From positions 1 through 15,252 of the forward strand of contig JAUUSJ010000101.1 of NCBI GenBank assembly GCA_030841965.1: DNA of 15,252 nucleotides, written 5' to 3'. The position numbers and the translations under genes were made by a program. Source of the stretch: Blautia sp. (GTDB lineage Bacteria > Bacillota > Clostridia > Lachnospirales > Lachnospiraceae). Positions 7,752-14,301 of this stretch are shown here, piece after piece; within the stretch, counting starts at the first letter, position 1, and each line of letters opens with the position of its first letter. The notes beneath the pieces are model-generated. The model was not told the DNA's origin. It made no database searches and saw only the letters and a list, made by a program, of their open reading frames with translations.

Positions 7752-8014
7752 TAGAAATAAACATCCATATTCCTATAGATGGTGTGAACAATATTTCTAT
7801 ACCAATCCAATTACCTGTAGTTCCAAGGGTTGGAGAAAAGATTTATCTATCTGACAAACAAATAAATAATTTGATAAGTCTATTAGAAGAAGAATATTAC
7901 CACAATCCACAAACAGAAGAATGGAAAGAATCAATAAGACGGTTCACCAATATTGAGGAAGTAGCATATAATGCTGCAAATGGAACGATACACATTGAAT
8001 TATCAACTATTTAA
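7748..8014 (+). CDS. Small hypothetical protein with VPRVGE motif
   Basis: This is an 88-aa protein from the ATG at 7748, which overlaps the HU stop as ATGA; an ATG at 7742 in the same frame would add two residues. It begins with hydrophobic strands (IEINIHIPI, ISIPIQLPV) and continues VVPRVGEKIYLSD. A helix follows (NNLISLLEEEYY) and then terminal strands (GTIHIEL). The beta-PRxGE start matches the protein encoded at 7108. I do not recognise a named family. Its place in the operon suggests co-expression with HU. Confidence 0.65.
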   Translation: MIEINIHIPIDGVNNISIPIQLPVVPRVGEKIYLSDKQINNLISLLEEEYYHNPQTEEWKESIRRFTNIEEVAYNAANGTIHIELSTI

Positions 8015-8024
8015 AAGAAACAAT

Positions 8025-8468
8025 ATGAAAAAGTATTTATCATTAGTAATGATTGGTTTAAGCCTTATGTTGTCTGGATGCAATAAAGACGATAACAACG
8101 ACCCTAATACTCCACCTACAGGAGATACAGGAAAAGTACGTTATGAAGCTACCGTAAGCGACCCAGAAAATTTCAAACTTCTAATACATTATACAGTAGG
8201 AGTAGATATTTCTTCCGAAGCTCCCGAAGAAGCTGCCAAAGAAATTATTGTAGAAAGTCCATTCACATTTGAGCAAGAAGCCAAACAAGGAACATATTTA
8301 TGGCTATCTGCCTACCCTATACCTAAAGATGAAGAAAACCTTGAAAATTTACAGCTACCTAAGACAGTCGAAGTAAAAATTTTTATTGATGATAAGCTGC
8401 ATAAGTCTAACAGTGGTGAAAATTATGCAATGGTTCAACATATATTCGGACAAGAAAATTACCAGTAG
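8025..8468 (+). CDS. Lipoprotein with surface-export-like signal
   Basis: This is a 147-aa lipoprotein from the ATG at 8025; the frame is open further upstream but only this start gives a signal peptide. The lipobox LSGC puts the lipidated cysteine at residue 19. It is followed by NKDDNND, which resembles the K-(D/E)2 lipoprotein export signal described in Capnocytophaga canimorsus, so outer-surface display is likely. The mature part (about 35-147) looks like one beta-sandwich domain (VRYEATVSDPENFKLLIHYTV, VEVKIFIDDKL), similar in outline to small Bacteroidota MmpS-like lipoproteins. Being last in a transfer operon, it might act in entry exclusion or mating contact. No sequence feature proves that. 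Repeat copy A starts at the base after the stop codon. Confidence 0.75.
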   Translation: MKKYLSLVMIGLSLMLSGCNKDDNNDPNTPPTGDTGKVRYEATVSDPENFKLLIHYTVGVDISSEAPEEAAKEIIVESPFTFEQEAKQGTYLWLSAYPIPKDEENLENLQLPKTVEVKIFIDDKLHKSNSGENYAMVQHIFGQENYQ

Positions 8469-8582
8469 AATTGATACCTTTTCTGCCTGCACTGGAGAGA
8501 AACCGAGAAGGTATTTGATACCGTACTTTTCCGGGTTCTGCCCGGCATGGACGATAAGAGAACATTATTATGATACCAAAAA
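8469..8582 (+). repeat. GATACC module, copy A
   Basis: This 114-bp module is more GC-rich than its surroundings. GATACC occurs at 8473, 8517 and 8572, spaced 44 and 55 bp. The second GATACC is half of the palindrome GGTATTTGATACC (8510-8522). The first spacer begins ATACCTT and ends AAGGTAT, so it can close a stem. The second spacer has a perfect CCGGG-TTCTG-CCCGG hairpin at 8531-8545. It matches copy B in inverted orientation with one mismatch in 114 bp. It starts directly after the lipoprotein stop and ends before a terminator. I do not recognise the element. Confidence 0.9.
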
Positions 8583-8591
8583 ATAAAAACC

Positions 8592-8630
8592 AATACCACT
8601 CTCACTGCATAAAAGAGTGGTATTTTCATT
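8592..8630 (+). terminator. Intrinsic terminator after the ten-gene operon
   Basis: AATACCACTCT (8592-8602) pairs perfectly with AGAGTGGTATT (8614-8624) around an 11-nt loop, followed by a T-rich stretch. It would end transcription from the 1692-8468 operon after reading through repeat copy A, and it isolates the coupling-protein genes that start at 8643. Confidence 0.8.
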
Positions 8631-8642
8631 TGAATTAATAAA

Positions 8643-8867
8643 ATGAAAGACCAAAAAAGATTATTACACAAGTGCCTATTAGAAGACATTCCAGCTTTTG
8701 TAATATGCGGAACAGATATTTGTTCCGTCCAAGCAATGGAAGCATATTACCAGATAGCAGTAGAAAAAGGTTGCAATAGCAATTTTTTAGAAGACTTGAA
8801 ATTAGCTATAGAAGATTTCAAGGCTTTTCAATGTGAGGAACCTGAAAAAGTTAAAATACCCGATTAA
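8643..8867 (+). CDS. Small conserved-looking hypothetical protein upstream of the coupling protein
   Basis: This is a 74-aa protein ending 3 nt before the coupling-protein gene, so the two are probably co-translated. It reads LEDIPAFVICGTDICSVQAM, then a helix AYYQIAVEKGC and an acidic helix LEDLKLAIEDF, ending in KIPD. It has three cysteines and no signal or membrane segment. I cannot name a family. The position suggests a cytoplasmic accessory to the coupling protein or relaxosome. No promoter box could be placed in the short gap after the preceding terminator. Confidence 0.65.
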   Translation: MKDQKRLLHKCLLEDIPAFVICGTDICSVQAMEAYYQIAVEKGCNSNFLEDLKLAIEDFKAFQCEEPEKVKIPD

Positions 8868-8870
8868 ATC

Positions 8871-10826
8871 ATGGAAGAAAGCAAAGAATTACAAAAACTA
8901 TATGGATTCATGCAAGCATTCATTTATATAACTGTTTGCATAGAGATTCTACTATTTGTTCATTTTCCCTTTAGTGAACAAATTATGCCCTTATTATCAA
9001 AAATGGCAAAAATTCCTATCTATTCTAATATTCTTTATAGTAAACTATTTACATTCTTTATTATAATGGTTACTTGCATTGGAACACGTTCAAAAAAGGA
9101 TTTAGAATTAGACCCGACTAAACAAATCATTTTTCCTTTAATCTTTGGATTCATAATGTTCTTTGGAAGTATATGCTTTCTTTTCTTTAAAGAAAAAGGA
9201 GAAACTAGTTTAGAATGGTATAATATAGCTTACATTATACTATCAATAATTGGAGCGACATTAATAAATTCAGCTCTAGATAACATTTCCAAACGTATTA
9301 AATCAAACTTTATGAAAGATAGATTTAATATAGAGAATGAAAGCTTTGAACAATCTAAAGACAAGGTAGAAACAGAATTCTCTGTCAATATTCCGATGAA
9401 GTTTTTCTACAATAGAAAGTGGCATAATGGGTGGCTGAATATATGCAACTGTTTTCGTGGAACTTTCGTAATAGGAACGCCTGGAAGTGGTAAATCTTTT
9501 TCTGTTATAAATTCTTTTATAAGACAACATTCAGCTAAAGGATTTGCAGAAGTTGTTTACGACTTCAAATTTCCTGAACTTGCCAAAATTGCATATTATA
9601 ATTATCAAAAGAACAAGCAATTAGGAAAAATACCAAGTAATTTCAAGTTCAATGTCATTAATTTTTCTGATATTGAATATAGTAGAAGAATAAACCCATT
9701 GAAACGAGAATATATAGAAATCCTAGCAGATGCAACAGAAACGGCAGAAGCATTATATGAGAGTTTACAAAAAGGCGACAAAGGAAGTGGAGGTAATAGC
9801 GATTTTTTTAAAACATCAGCAGTAAACTTGTTAGCAGCTTCTATTTATTTTTGGTCTAGATACGAGAATGGCAAATATTCAGATTTACCGCATGTACTGG
9901 CTTTCCTTAATCAAGAATATGACGTACTTTTTAAAGTCCTCTTTTCCGAACCTGAATTAAAATCACTAGTTTCCCCATTTGAAGCTGCATATAAATCAGG
10001 AGCAGTGGACCAATTAGAAGGACAGATGGCAAGTCTAAAAGTACAGTTATCAAGACTAGCAACTAAAGAATCTTTTTGGGTATTTAGTGGCAATGATTTC
10101 AATTTAAAAGTATCAGATAAAAAAGACCCTAGTTATCTTATCATTGCAAATAACCCTAAAACACAAAGCATGAATAGTGCTTTAAATGCACTTATCATTA
10201 ACCGATTAACTAGACTTGTCAATACAAAAGGTAACTACCCTACTTCAATCATAGTAGATGAATGTCCCACATTATATTTTTATCAACTTGCAACACTACT
10301 TTCTACTGCACGTAGCAATAAGGTTTCAATTTGTTTGGGATTACAGGAACTACCGCAATTAGAAGAACAATACGGCAAAGCTACCGCAAAAACTATAACT
10401 TCTATTATAGGTAACACTTTATCCGGGCAAGCTAAAGCTCCTGAAACTTTAGATTGGCTACAAAAACTATTTGGAAAAGTTAAGCAAGTAAAAGAAGGCG
10501 TTACTATCAGAAGAAACGAAACAACAATTAATATGAATGAACAAATGGATTTTGTTATCCCGGCATCCAAAATATCTTCATTACAAGCTGGTACATTAGT
10601 AGGGCAAGTTGCATTAGATTTTGGACAAGAAGATAATTTTCCAACAGCGATGTACCATTGCAAAACCAATTTAGATTTAAAAAAAATTAAGAAAGAAGAA
10701 GAAGCCTACAAAGAACTGCCAAAAGTATATAACTTTGGGACAGCAGATAATAGAGAGAAATTACTGCAAAAAAACTTTAAGAGAATATACGACGAAGTAG
10801 AAACAGTAATAGAACAATATGTATAA
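8871..10826 (+). CDS. TraG/VirD4-type conjugative coupling protein (T4CP, Bacteroidota MobC class)
   Basis: This 651-aa ATPase would bring the relaxase-DNA complex to the type IV secretion channel. The N terminus has four hydrophobic segments (about 12-32, 53-71, 86-106, 117-135), as in Bacteroidota coupling proteins, against two in many proteobacterial ones. Walker A GTPGSGKS is at 202-209 and Walker B IIVDE ends at 464. The downstream block ATLLSTARSNKVSICLGLQE is the usual TraG/VirD4 sensor region. The C-terminal tail is charged (KKIKKEEEAYKEL). Length and motifs suggest a complete protein. The XRE gene overlaps its last 8 bp. The partner relaxase is in the opposing operon, and no channel gene (VirB4 and so on) lies in this window. 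Confidence 0.93.
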   Translation: MEESKELQKLYGFMQAFIYITVCIEILLFVHFPFSEQIMPLLSKMAKIPIYSNILYSKLFTFFIIMVTCIGTRSKKDLELDPTKQIIFPLIFGFIMFFGSICFLFFKEKGETSLEWYNIAYIILSIIGATLINSALDNISKRIKSNFMKDRFNIENESFEQSKDKVETEFSVNIPMKFFYNRKWHNGWLNICNCFRGTFVIGTPGSGKSFSVINSFIRQHSAKGFAEVVYDFKFPELAKIAYYNYQKNKQLGKIPSNFKFNVINFSDIEYSRRINPLKREYIEILADATETAEALYESLQKGDKGSGGNSDFFKTSAVNLLAASIYFWSRYENGKYSDLPHVLAFLNQEYDVLFKVLFSEPELKSLVSPFEAAYKSGAVDQLEGQMASLKVQLSRLATKESFWVFSGNDFNLKVSDKKDPSYLIIANNPKTQSMNSALNALIINRLTRLVNTKGNYPTSIIVDECPTLYFYQLATLLSTARSNKVSICLGLQELPQLEEQYGKATAKTITSIIGNTLSGQAKAPETLDWLQKLFGKVKQVKEGVTIRRNETTINMNEQMDFVIPASKISSLQAGTLVGQVALDFGQEDNFPTAMYHCKTNLDLKKIKKEEEAYKELPKVYNFGTADNREKLLQKNFKRIYDEVETVIEQYV

Positions 10827-11205
10827 CATTACATTACCAATTTTAGGCACAAGGTTAAAGCAAATCCGAGAGCATATAGGATATTCCCAAGCTCAATTAG
10901 CAGAACAGCTAAACTGTAAACAAAATGCGATTTCAAATCTTGAACTAGGAAAAGGGGGCAGCCTAAAACTTTTATTTCAAGTGCTGAATTTTTATTCTAA
11001 CTATGTTTTTATAGATTTAATATTTAGTGAAAAGTTTTATCTGATTTCTAATACAGAAGAAGATGAAGCACAAAAAGCCAATTATAATTCTGTTATAATA
11101 GAAATTATAAGACAATCAGAAAAAAACTATGAGGATGCTATGTCAAACGCTAAAAAAGAGCTAGAAGCTAATCTTCAAAAAGCCATCAATTTATTACAGC
11201 CTTAA
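10819..11205 (+). CDS. XRE-type helix-turn-helix regulator
   Basis: This is a 128-aa protein with a Cro/C1-type HTH at residues 10-60: LKQIREHIGYSQAQLAEQL, then NAISNLELGKG, where the recognition helix would lie. Residues 85-128 are polar and probably form a coiled coil for dimerisation (SEKNYEDAMSNAKKELEANL). Its start overlaps the end of the coupling-protein gene by 8 bp, so expression is tied to it. It could be a repressor of transfer promoters. A perfect 15-bp hairpin terminator follows. Confidence 0.87.
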   Translation: MYNITLPILGTRLKQIREHIGYSQAQLAEQLNCKQNAISNLELGKGGSLKLLFQVLNFYSNYVFIDLIFSEKFYLISNTEEDEAQKANYNSVIIEIIRQSEKNYEDAMSNAKKELEANLQKAINLLQP

Positions 11206-11206
11206 T

Positions 11207-11243
11207 AAAATAAAAGAGAGTACAAAAGACTCTCTTTTATTTT
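11207..11243 (+). terminator. Intrinsic terminator after the XRE gene
   Basis: A 15-bp perfect inverted repeat (AAAATAAAAGAGAGT at 11207-11221, ACTCTCTTTTATTTT at 11229-11243) encloses a 7-nt loop and ends in T's. The A-run on its left would also let it stop minus-strand transcription. Confidence 0.85.
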
Positions 11244-11264
11244 CAATATTACTTTAAAGAATTT

Positions 11265-11416
11265 GTGATACCGTACTTTTCGGAGTTCCGGCACTGATGG
11301 GCAAACATGGCATGATGAAATGATACCGAATTATCATTCCTGGCACACCCTGCAGAACGACCTTTTGATACCAAATACAAAAAGCTGCCGGAAGCCGGAC
11401 GCAAAAATTTGATACC
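11265..11416 (+). repeat. GATACC module, diverged four-box version D
   Basis: GATACC occurs at 11267, 11322, 11367 and 11411, spaced 55, 45 and 44 bp, the same intervals as in copies A and B. The first spacer begins GTACTTTTC like the second spacer of A and B; the other spacers differ, and the last contains CCGGAAGCCGG. This fills most of the 290-bp gap (11206-11495) between the convergent XRE and DUF3408 genes. No convincing gene lies here. It is GC-richer than the flanks. Confidence 0.75.
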
Positions 11417-11422
11417 ATAAAA

Positions 11423-11443
11423 CAAAAAAAGAAAAGTGTTTTC
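11423..11443 (-). terminator. Candidate terminator of the mobA-relaxase-parA-DUF3408 operon
   Basis: On the minus strand GAAAA-CAC-TTTTC (11443-11431) is followed by seven T's. The stem is short and A/T-rich, so strength is uncertain. A second small hairpin, TTTTGT-TTC-ACAAAA (11465-11479), lies closer to the gene end. Confidence 0.45.
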
Positions 11444-11495
11444 TAAACTAGCCTAACCAAAATCTTTTGTTTCACAAAACGACCCTTTTTCTGTA

Positions 11496-11930
11496 CTAAA
11501 GAAAACGGTTCTTTTTTTGCTTAATCAAAGAACTTATGTCGCTACGGTGTTTAGTTAACCAATCTTCCAAAATAAACGAAACTAAAGATGAAATAGGTAT
11601 TTTGGCTTTAGCTTTGAGCAACCCAAACACCTCTTTTACATCTGTATCAACATATAGAACTTCCTTGCAATTATAATTTTTTCCTTTAATGTACTCTAAT
11701 AAGTCCGTCAAATCCATTTCACTAGAGCCATTAAAATTAAAAACTTCCGAAGAAGTTGTTTCCATTTCTACATGAAGTGGTTCTTTCTCCTCTTCAACTT
11801 CATATTTAGCTTCTTGAATAGGAGCTTCATTTATACTACTCCCATGCAATTCTTCACCTCTTATCATTTTAGCTATTTCCAGAACACTAGAAATACCTTC
11901 ATTTTGCTTTTTCCTTAATTTATCAGCCAT
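11496..11930 (-). CDS. DUF3408 protein (ParA partner, probable ribbon-helix-helix DNA binder)
   Basis: This is a 144-aa protein from the ATG at 11930; the frame extends only to a TTG two codons upstream. The N terminus is basic (MADKLRKKQ), the middle (30-65) is very acidic and probably disordered, and the C-terminal 55 residues look like the DUF3408 domain: EVLYVDTDVKEVFGLLKAKAK, IPISSLVSFILEDWLTKH. That domain resembles ribbon-helix-helix folds. In Bacteroides conjugative transposons a DUF3408 protein follows a ParA-like ATPase (the TraA-TraB arrangement), exactly as here. It may bind a centromere-like or oriT-near site. It lies 58 bp after parA, and that gap holds a sequence shared with the relaxase upstream region. 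Confidence 0.75.
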   Translation of the reverse strand: MADKLRKKQNEGISSVLEIAKMIRGEELHGSSINEAPIQEAKYEVEEEKEPLHVEMETTSSEVFNFNGSSEMDLTDLLEYIKGKNYNCKEVLYVDTDVKEVFGLLKAKAKIPISSLVSFILEDWLTKHRSDISSLIKQKKNRFL

Positions 11931-11964
11931 GTGCAAATATATACAATAAATGAATAACTTTATA

Positions 11965-11989
11965 ACAAATATCTATTAAAAGAATATTT
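11965..11989. promoter_or_regulatory. Putative operator, copy 2 (upstream of the DUF3408 gene)
   Basis: This 25-bp stretch matches 14221-14245 at 22 of 25 positions, with ACAAATAT at one end and TAAAAGAATATTT at the other. The half-sites AAATAT and ATATTT face each other as an imperfect inverted repeat. It lies between parA and the DUF3408 gene. Confidence 0.45.
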
Positions 11990-12612
11990 TATTTTATTGC
12001 TCCTTCTTGAATGATATAATCATAAGCATTCTTCACCTTATCAATACACTCATTACTAATTGCTAATGTATTTATACGTTCCATAGCAACAGAAGCTGGT
12101 ATTTCATCTGTAACAAAACCAACTTGCTTAAGAATATCAACTACCTGTTCTTTTGTTTCATATCTTACCGCAGTTCTCATATTGTTAGGTAAAAAGAATA
12201 TTTTGGCTTTTACATTTAAATACTGTAACACTTGGATAAAAAAACCTGTACTATCCATTGTAAATTTATCGTATTTAAATGGGCATATTATTATATCCGC
12301 AGCTTTAAGAATAGTTCCCAGAGCATCATCATCAATCTTACCAGGCAAATCTATTAATAGATTTCCTTGCTCAACCTTAGTAAAATCACTAATAATTTTA
12401 GCAACATTAGATATATCGGTTTGTATAACCTCATATTTAGGTTCATTATCATAGGTCGCAATATCTTCTTTTCTTCTATCCGATAATGAACGCTGAAAAT
12501 CTAAATCCAATACTAGAACTTCTTTTCCTTTTTCTACTAGATAGTTGGCAAATTGTATGCAATTAGTCGTTTTACCACAACCGCCTTTCTGATTCCCAAA
12601 TAATATTATCAT
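11989..12612 (-). CDS. ParA/MinD-type ATPase
   Basis: This is a 207-aa ParA-like ATPase, small and without an N-terminal HTH. The deviant Walker A KGGCGKTT (residues 9-16) includes the signature lysine Lys9 and the P-loop Lys14. Walker A' follows in VLDLDFQRS and the Walker B-like LLIDLPGKI near residue 88. ParA proteins form ATP-dependent dimers on DNA and move plasmids or position transfer complexes. It starts 16 nt after the relaxase stop and is followed by a DUF3408 gene, the pairing seen at the start of Bacteroides conjugative-transposon tra operons. It may serve segregation or transfer; the sequence does not decide. Confidence 0.9.
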   Translation of the reverse strand: MIILFGNQKGGCGKTTNCIQFANYLVEKGKEVLVLDLDFQRSLSDRRKEDIATYDNEPKYEVIQTDISNVAKIISDFTKVEQGNLLIDLPGKIDDDALGTILKAADIIICPFKYDKFTMDSTGFFIQVLQYLNVKAKIFFLPNNMRTAVRYETKEQVVDILKQVGFVTDEIPASVAMERINTLAISNECIDKVKNAYDYIIQEGAIK

Positions 12613-12628
12613 ATCTTACTTATATTTA

Positions 12629-14191
12629 TTAATTTTGTTGCTGTCCTCTTTTCTTTTTCCTATTAGGAGATTTATCTTGCTGTACATTTATATGCTGGCT
12701 AAGAATATCACAAATAGCATCAATCAGATTAAATCCCCTTGCCAGTTCTGAATCTTGTTCAACATTTATTCTTTCCATCTTATCAAGAGTAACTAGAGTA
12801 ATCCTATCTTTACTATAGCCATCTTTTATAATATTGATTCCTAAATCATCAGTACTTACGATTACTTTATTCTTTTTATCTATTAGATAAACTAAATTAT
12901 CATCTTCAACAAAAAGAATTCCTTTTTCTCTTAATGTAGAATGTAAATCTGAACTATGAGCCAAATAACTATTTATCATATCAGTATAGACAGTATTTTT
13001 TTTATCCATATGCTCTTGAATCAAAATATCATCTTTTTTCACATGATAAATTCTACTTAACAACTCGGCTTCTTTAAGTGTAGCAACATTAAATTTATTT
13101 GCTTCATACACTCTGCTATTATATCTAAGTTCTTTCAACAGTTTTTTATCAAGAACCAATAAAGCCTTATCATCACCATTTATAAATATTGTGCCATTCA
13201 TTGAAAACCTATAACCGTAATCTAACATTAATTTCTTGAAACTATCCATTGTATATTTTGTTCCATCTTTCAAAAGAAGATTAATTATACTATTACAGTG
13301 TTCAACTTTTGCTTGTTTATTAGGCTCTACTAAAAGTTCCTTCAAATCCATAACTTCCCCACCTTTCAGAACTCTCTTATTTCTATAATCAATTAATGTA
13401 TATCCATAAGGTTTAGTATGTCCTTTTCCTGTATGAAAGACTAAATTTATACCAAACTTATCTTTCATCAAAGTTTGAAGTTCTGTATAGGAAAGTCCTT
13501 GCTTATATTTAAATAAAAGAGCTGTTATCTGTTTTCTTCTTTCTTCATCAGGTGTATATTGTTTAGCTTTATCTTTTATCTGCTCTAATTGAATTGAAGC
13601 GTGCTTTTCACCACCCTTATACAAAATTAATAATCCATCCTTTTCTCTTAATTTCCATCCTGATTGTTCAAGTAACAACTTATATTGCTGCACTGTAGAA
13701 AAAGAAAACTCCATGTATTTTGAAATATCATCTTTAGCCTTCAAAGCTAAATCAACATTCATTATTTGATTTATGACTTTCTGTGAGCGCACAGCTTCCA
13801 TATTATCTTTTACCTTCTGTCCGTTCTTCTGTACTCGTGTAGAAACAATATGTACATGATTATTTTCTGTATCAGAATGAAAATATATCATATAAGGATT
13901 ATTTCCATAACCCATTTTATTTATATATTGCAAAGCTACATTTTTCAAATCCTCTGCCGAATATTCACGCCCCTTACATGAAATCACTGCATGAAATTGT
14001 TTTGCCTTGACCGCTGGATTAGTCCTACAGACAGATTCCATATAAGCTATATAATCCGACTTCTTTAAATTATCTGGATTCATAGCAAAATTTTCTGCAA
14101 CAAGAAGTTCACTCTTGCCTTCCTCATTCTTTCGCTCATTATAATCAATACCAGCGAAAGAAGTTGCCGGTTTTAAAACTACTACTACCAT
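12629..14191 (-). CDS. mobB: Relaxase (MobB-type mobilization nuclease)
   Basis: This is a 520-aa protein from the ATG at 14191. The frame opens at 14248, but that start lies upstream of a -7 box, and MVVVVLKPATSFAGI is the family's typical beginning. The relaxase domain covers about 1-140. Tyr17 in GIDYNE is a candidate nicking tyrosine, and the metal-binding histidine motif is YFHSDTENNHVHIVSTRV (His105, His112, His114), with His67 in QFHAVI. The enzyme would nick oriT and stay bound to the 5' end. Residues 150-500 contain a long C-terminal region with repeated short DYGYRFSMNGTIFI-like segments of unknown role. It ends in a basic tail, NRKKKRGQQQN. The cognate accessory gene mobA is upstream across a repeat cassette. 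Confidence 0.9.
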   Translation of the reverse strand: MVVVVLKPATSFAGIDYNERKNEEGKSELLVAENFAMNPDNLKKSDYIAYMESVCRTNPAVKAKQFHAVISCKGREYSAEDLKNVALQYINKMGYGNNPYMIYFHSDTENNHVHIVSTRVQKNGQKVKDNMEAVRSQKVINQIMNVDLALKAKDDISKYMEFSFSTVQQYKLLLEQSGWKLREKDGLLILYKGGEKHASIQLEQIKDKAKQYTPDEERRKQITALLFKYKQGLSYTELQTLMKDKFGINLVFHTGKGHTKPYGYTLIDYRNKRVLKGGEVMDLKELLVEPNKQAKVEHCNSIINLLLKDGTKYTMDSFKKLMLDYGYRFSMNGTIFINGDDKALLVLDKKLLKELRYNSRVYEANKFNVATLKEAELLSRIYHVKKDDILIQEHMDKKNTVYTDMINSYLAHSSDLHSTLREKGILFVEDDNLVYLIDKKNKVIVSTDDLGINIIKDGYSKDRITLVTLDKMERINVEQDSELARGFNLIDAICDILSQHINVQQDKSPNRKKKRGQQQN

Positions 14192-14209
14192 ATTTATAAC
14201 TTCACACCG

Positions 14210-14217
14210 CAAATATA
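14210..14217 (-). promoter_or_regulatory. -7 box of the relaxase gene
   Basis: Minus-strand TATATTTG (14217-14210) fits TAnnTTTG, 18 nt before the ATG at 14191. No clear TTTG lies 19-21 nt upstream. Instead the putative operator (14221-14245) occupies the -33 region, which would suit a regulated promoter. Confidence 0.5.
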
Positions 14218-14220
14218 CAA

Positions 14221-14245
14221 ACAAATATTCAATAAAAGAATATTT
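14221..14245. promoter_or_regulatory. Putative operator, copy 1 (relaxase promoter)
   Basis: A perfect 8-bp inverted repeat, AAATATTC and GAATATTT, is separated by 7 bp (14223-14245), directly behind the relaxase -7 box. Its near copy lies at 11965-11989. A ribbon-helix-helix protein of this operon (MobA-like or DUF3408) or the XRE protein could bind here. Confidence 0.5.
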
Positions 14246-14275
14246 CAATATAATTTATTCATATAATAAATATGT

Positions 14276-14301
14276 AAATATTATATATTCATATATTATT
14301 T
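14276..14301. repeat. 26-bp AT-rich direct repeat, left copy
   Basis: This matches 14605-14630 at 25 of 26 positions in direct orientation, 329 bp apart. Its ends are imperfect inverted arms (AAATATTATA and TATATTATTT). It bounds a cassette that contains repeat copy B. AT-only composition makes chance similarity more likely than usual. Confidence 0.6.

Noticed and set aside
8386..8586. 66-aa open frame through repeat copy A
   Set aside because: It overlaps the lipoprotein gene out of frame, and the GATACC intervals (44, 55) are not multiples of three, so the module does not behave as coding. In copy B the same region carries no supported start.
10283..10669. 128-aa open frame on the minus strand inside the coupling-protein gene
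   Set aside because: It lies antisense to the Walker B and sensor region of a clear T4CP, with no domain and no start context.
11265..11416. CRISPR-like array of GATACC boxes and spacers
   Set aside because: The repeat is only 6-9 bp, spacer sizes alternate between two values, spacers are shared among copies, and no cas gene is present.
11934..11941. TATATTTG as promoter -7 box of the DUF3408 gene
   Set aside because: The box ends 3 nt before the ATG at 11930, so the transcript would start inside or after the start codon, and no TTTG lies at 19-21 nt. Read-through from parA is simpler.
12182..12454. 90-aa + strand frame opposite parA
   Set aside because: It is fully antisense to an intact ParA with conserved motifs and has no recognisable domain.
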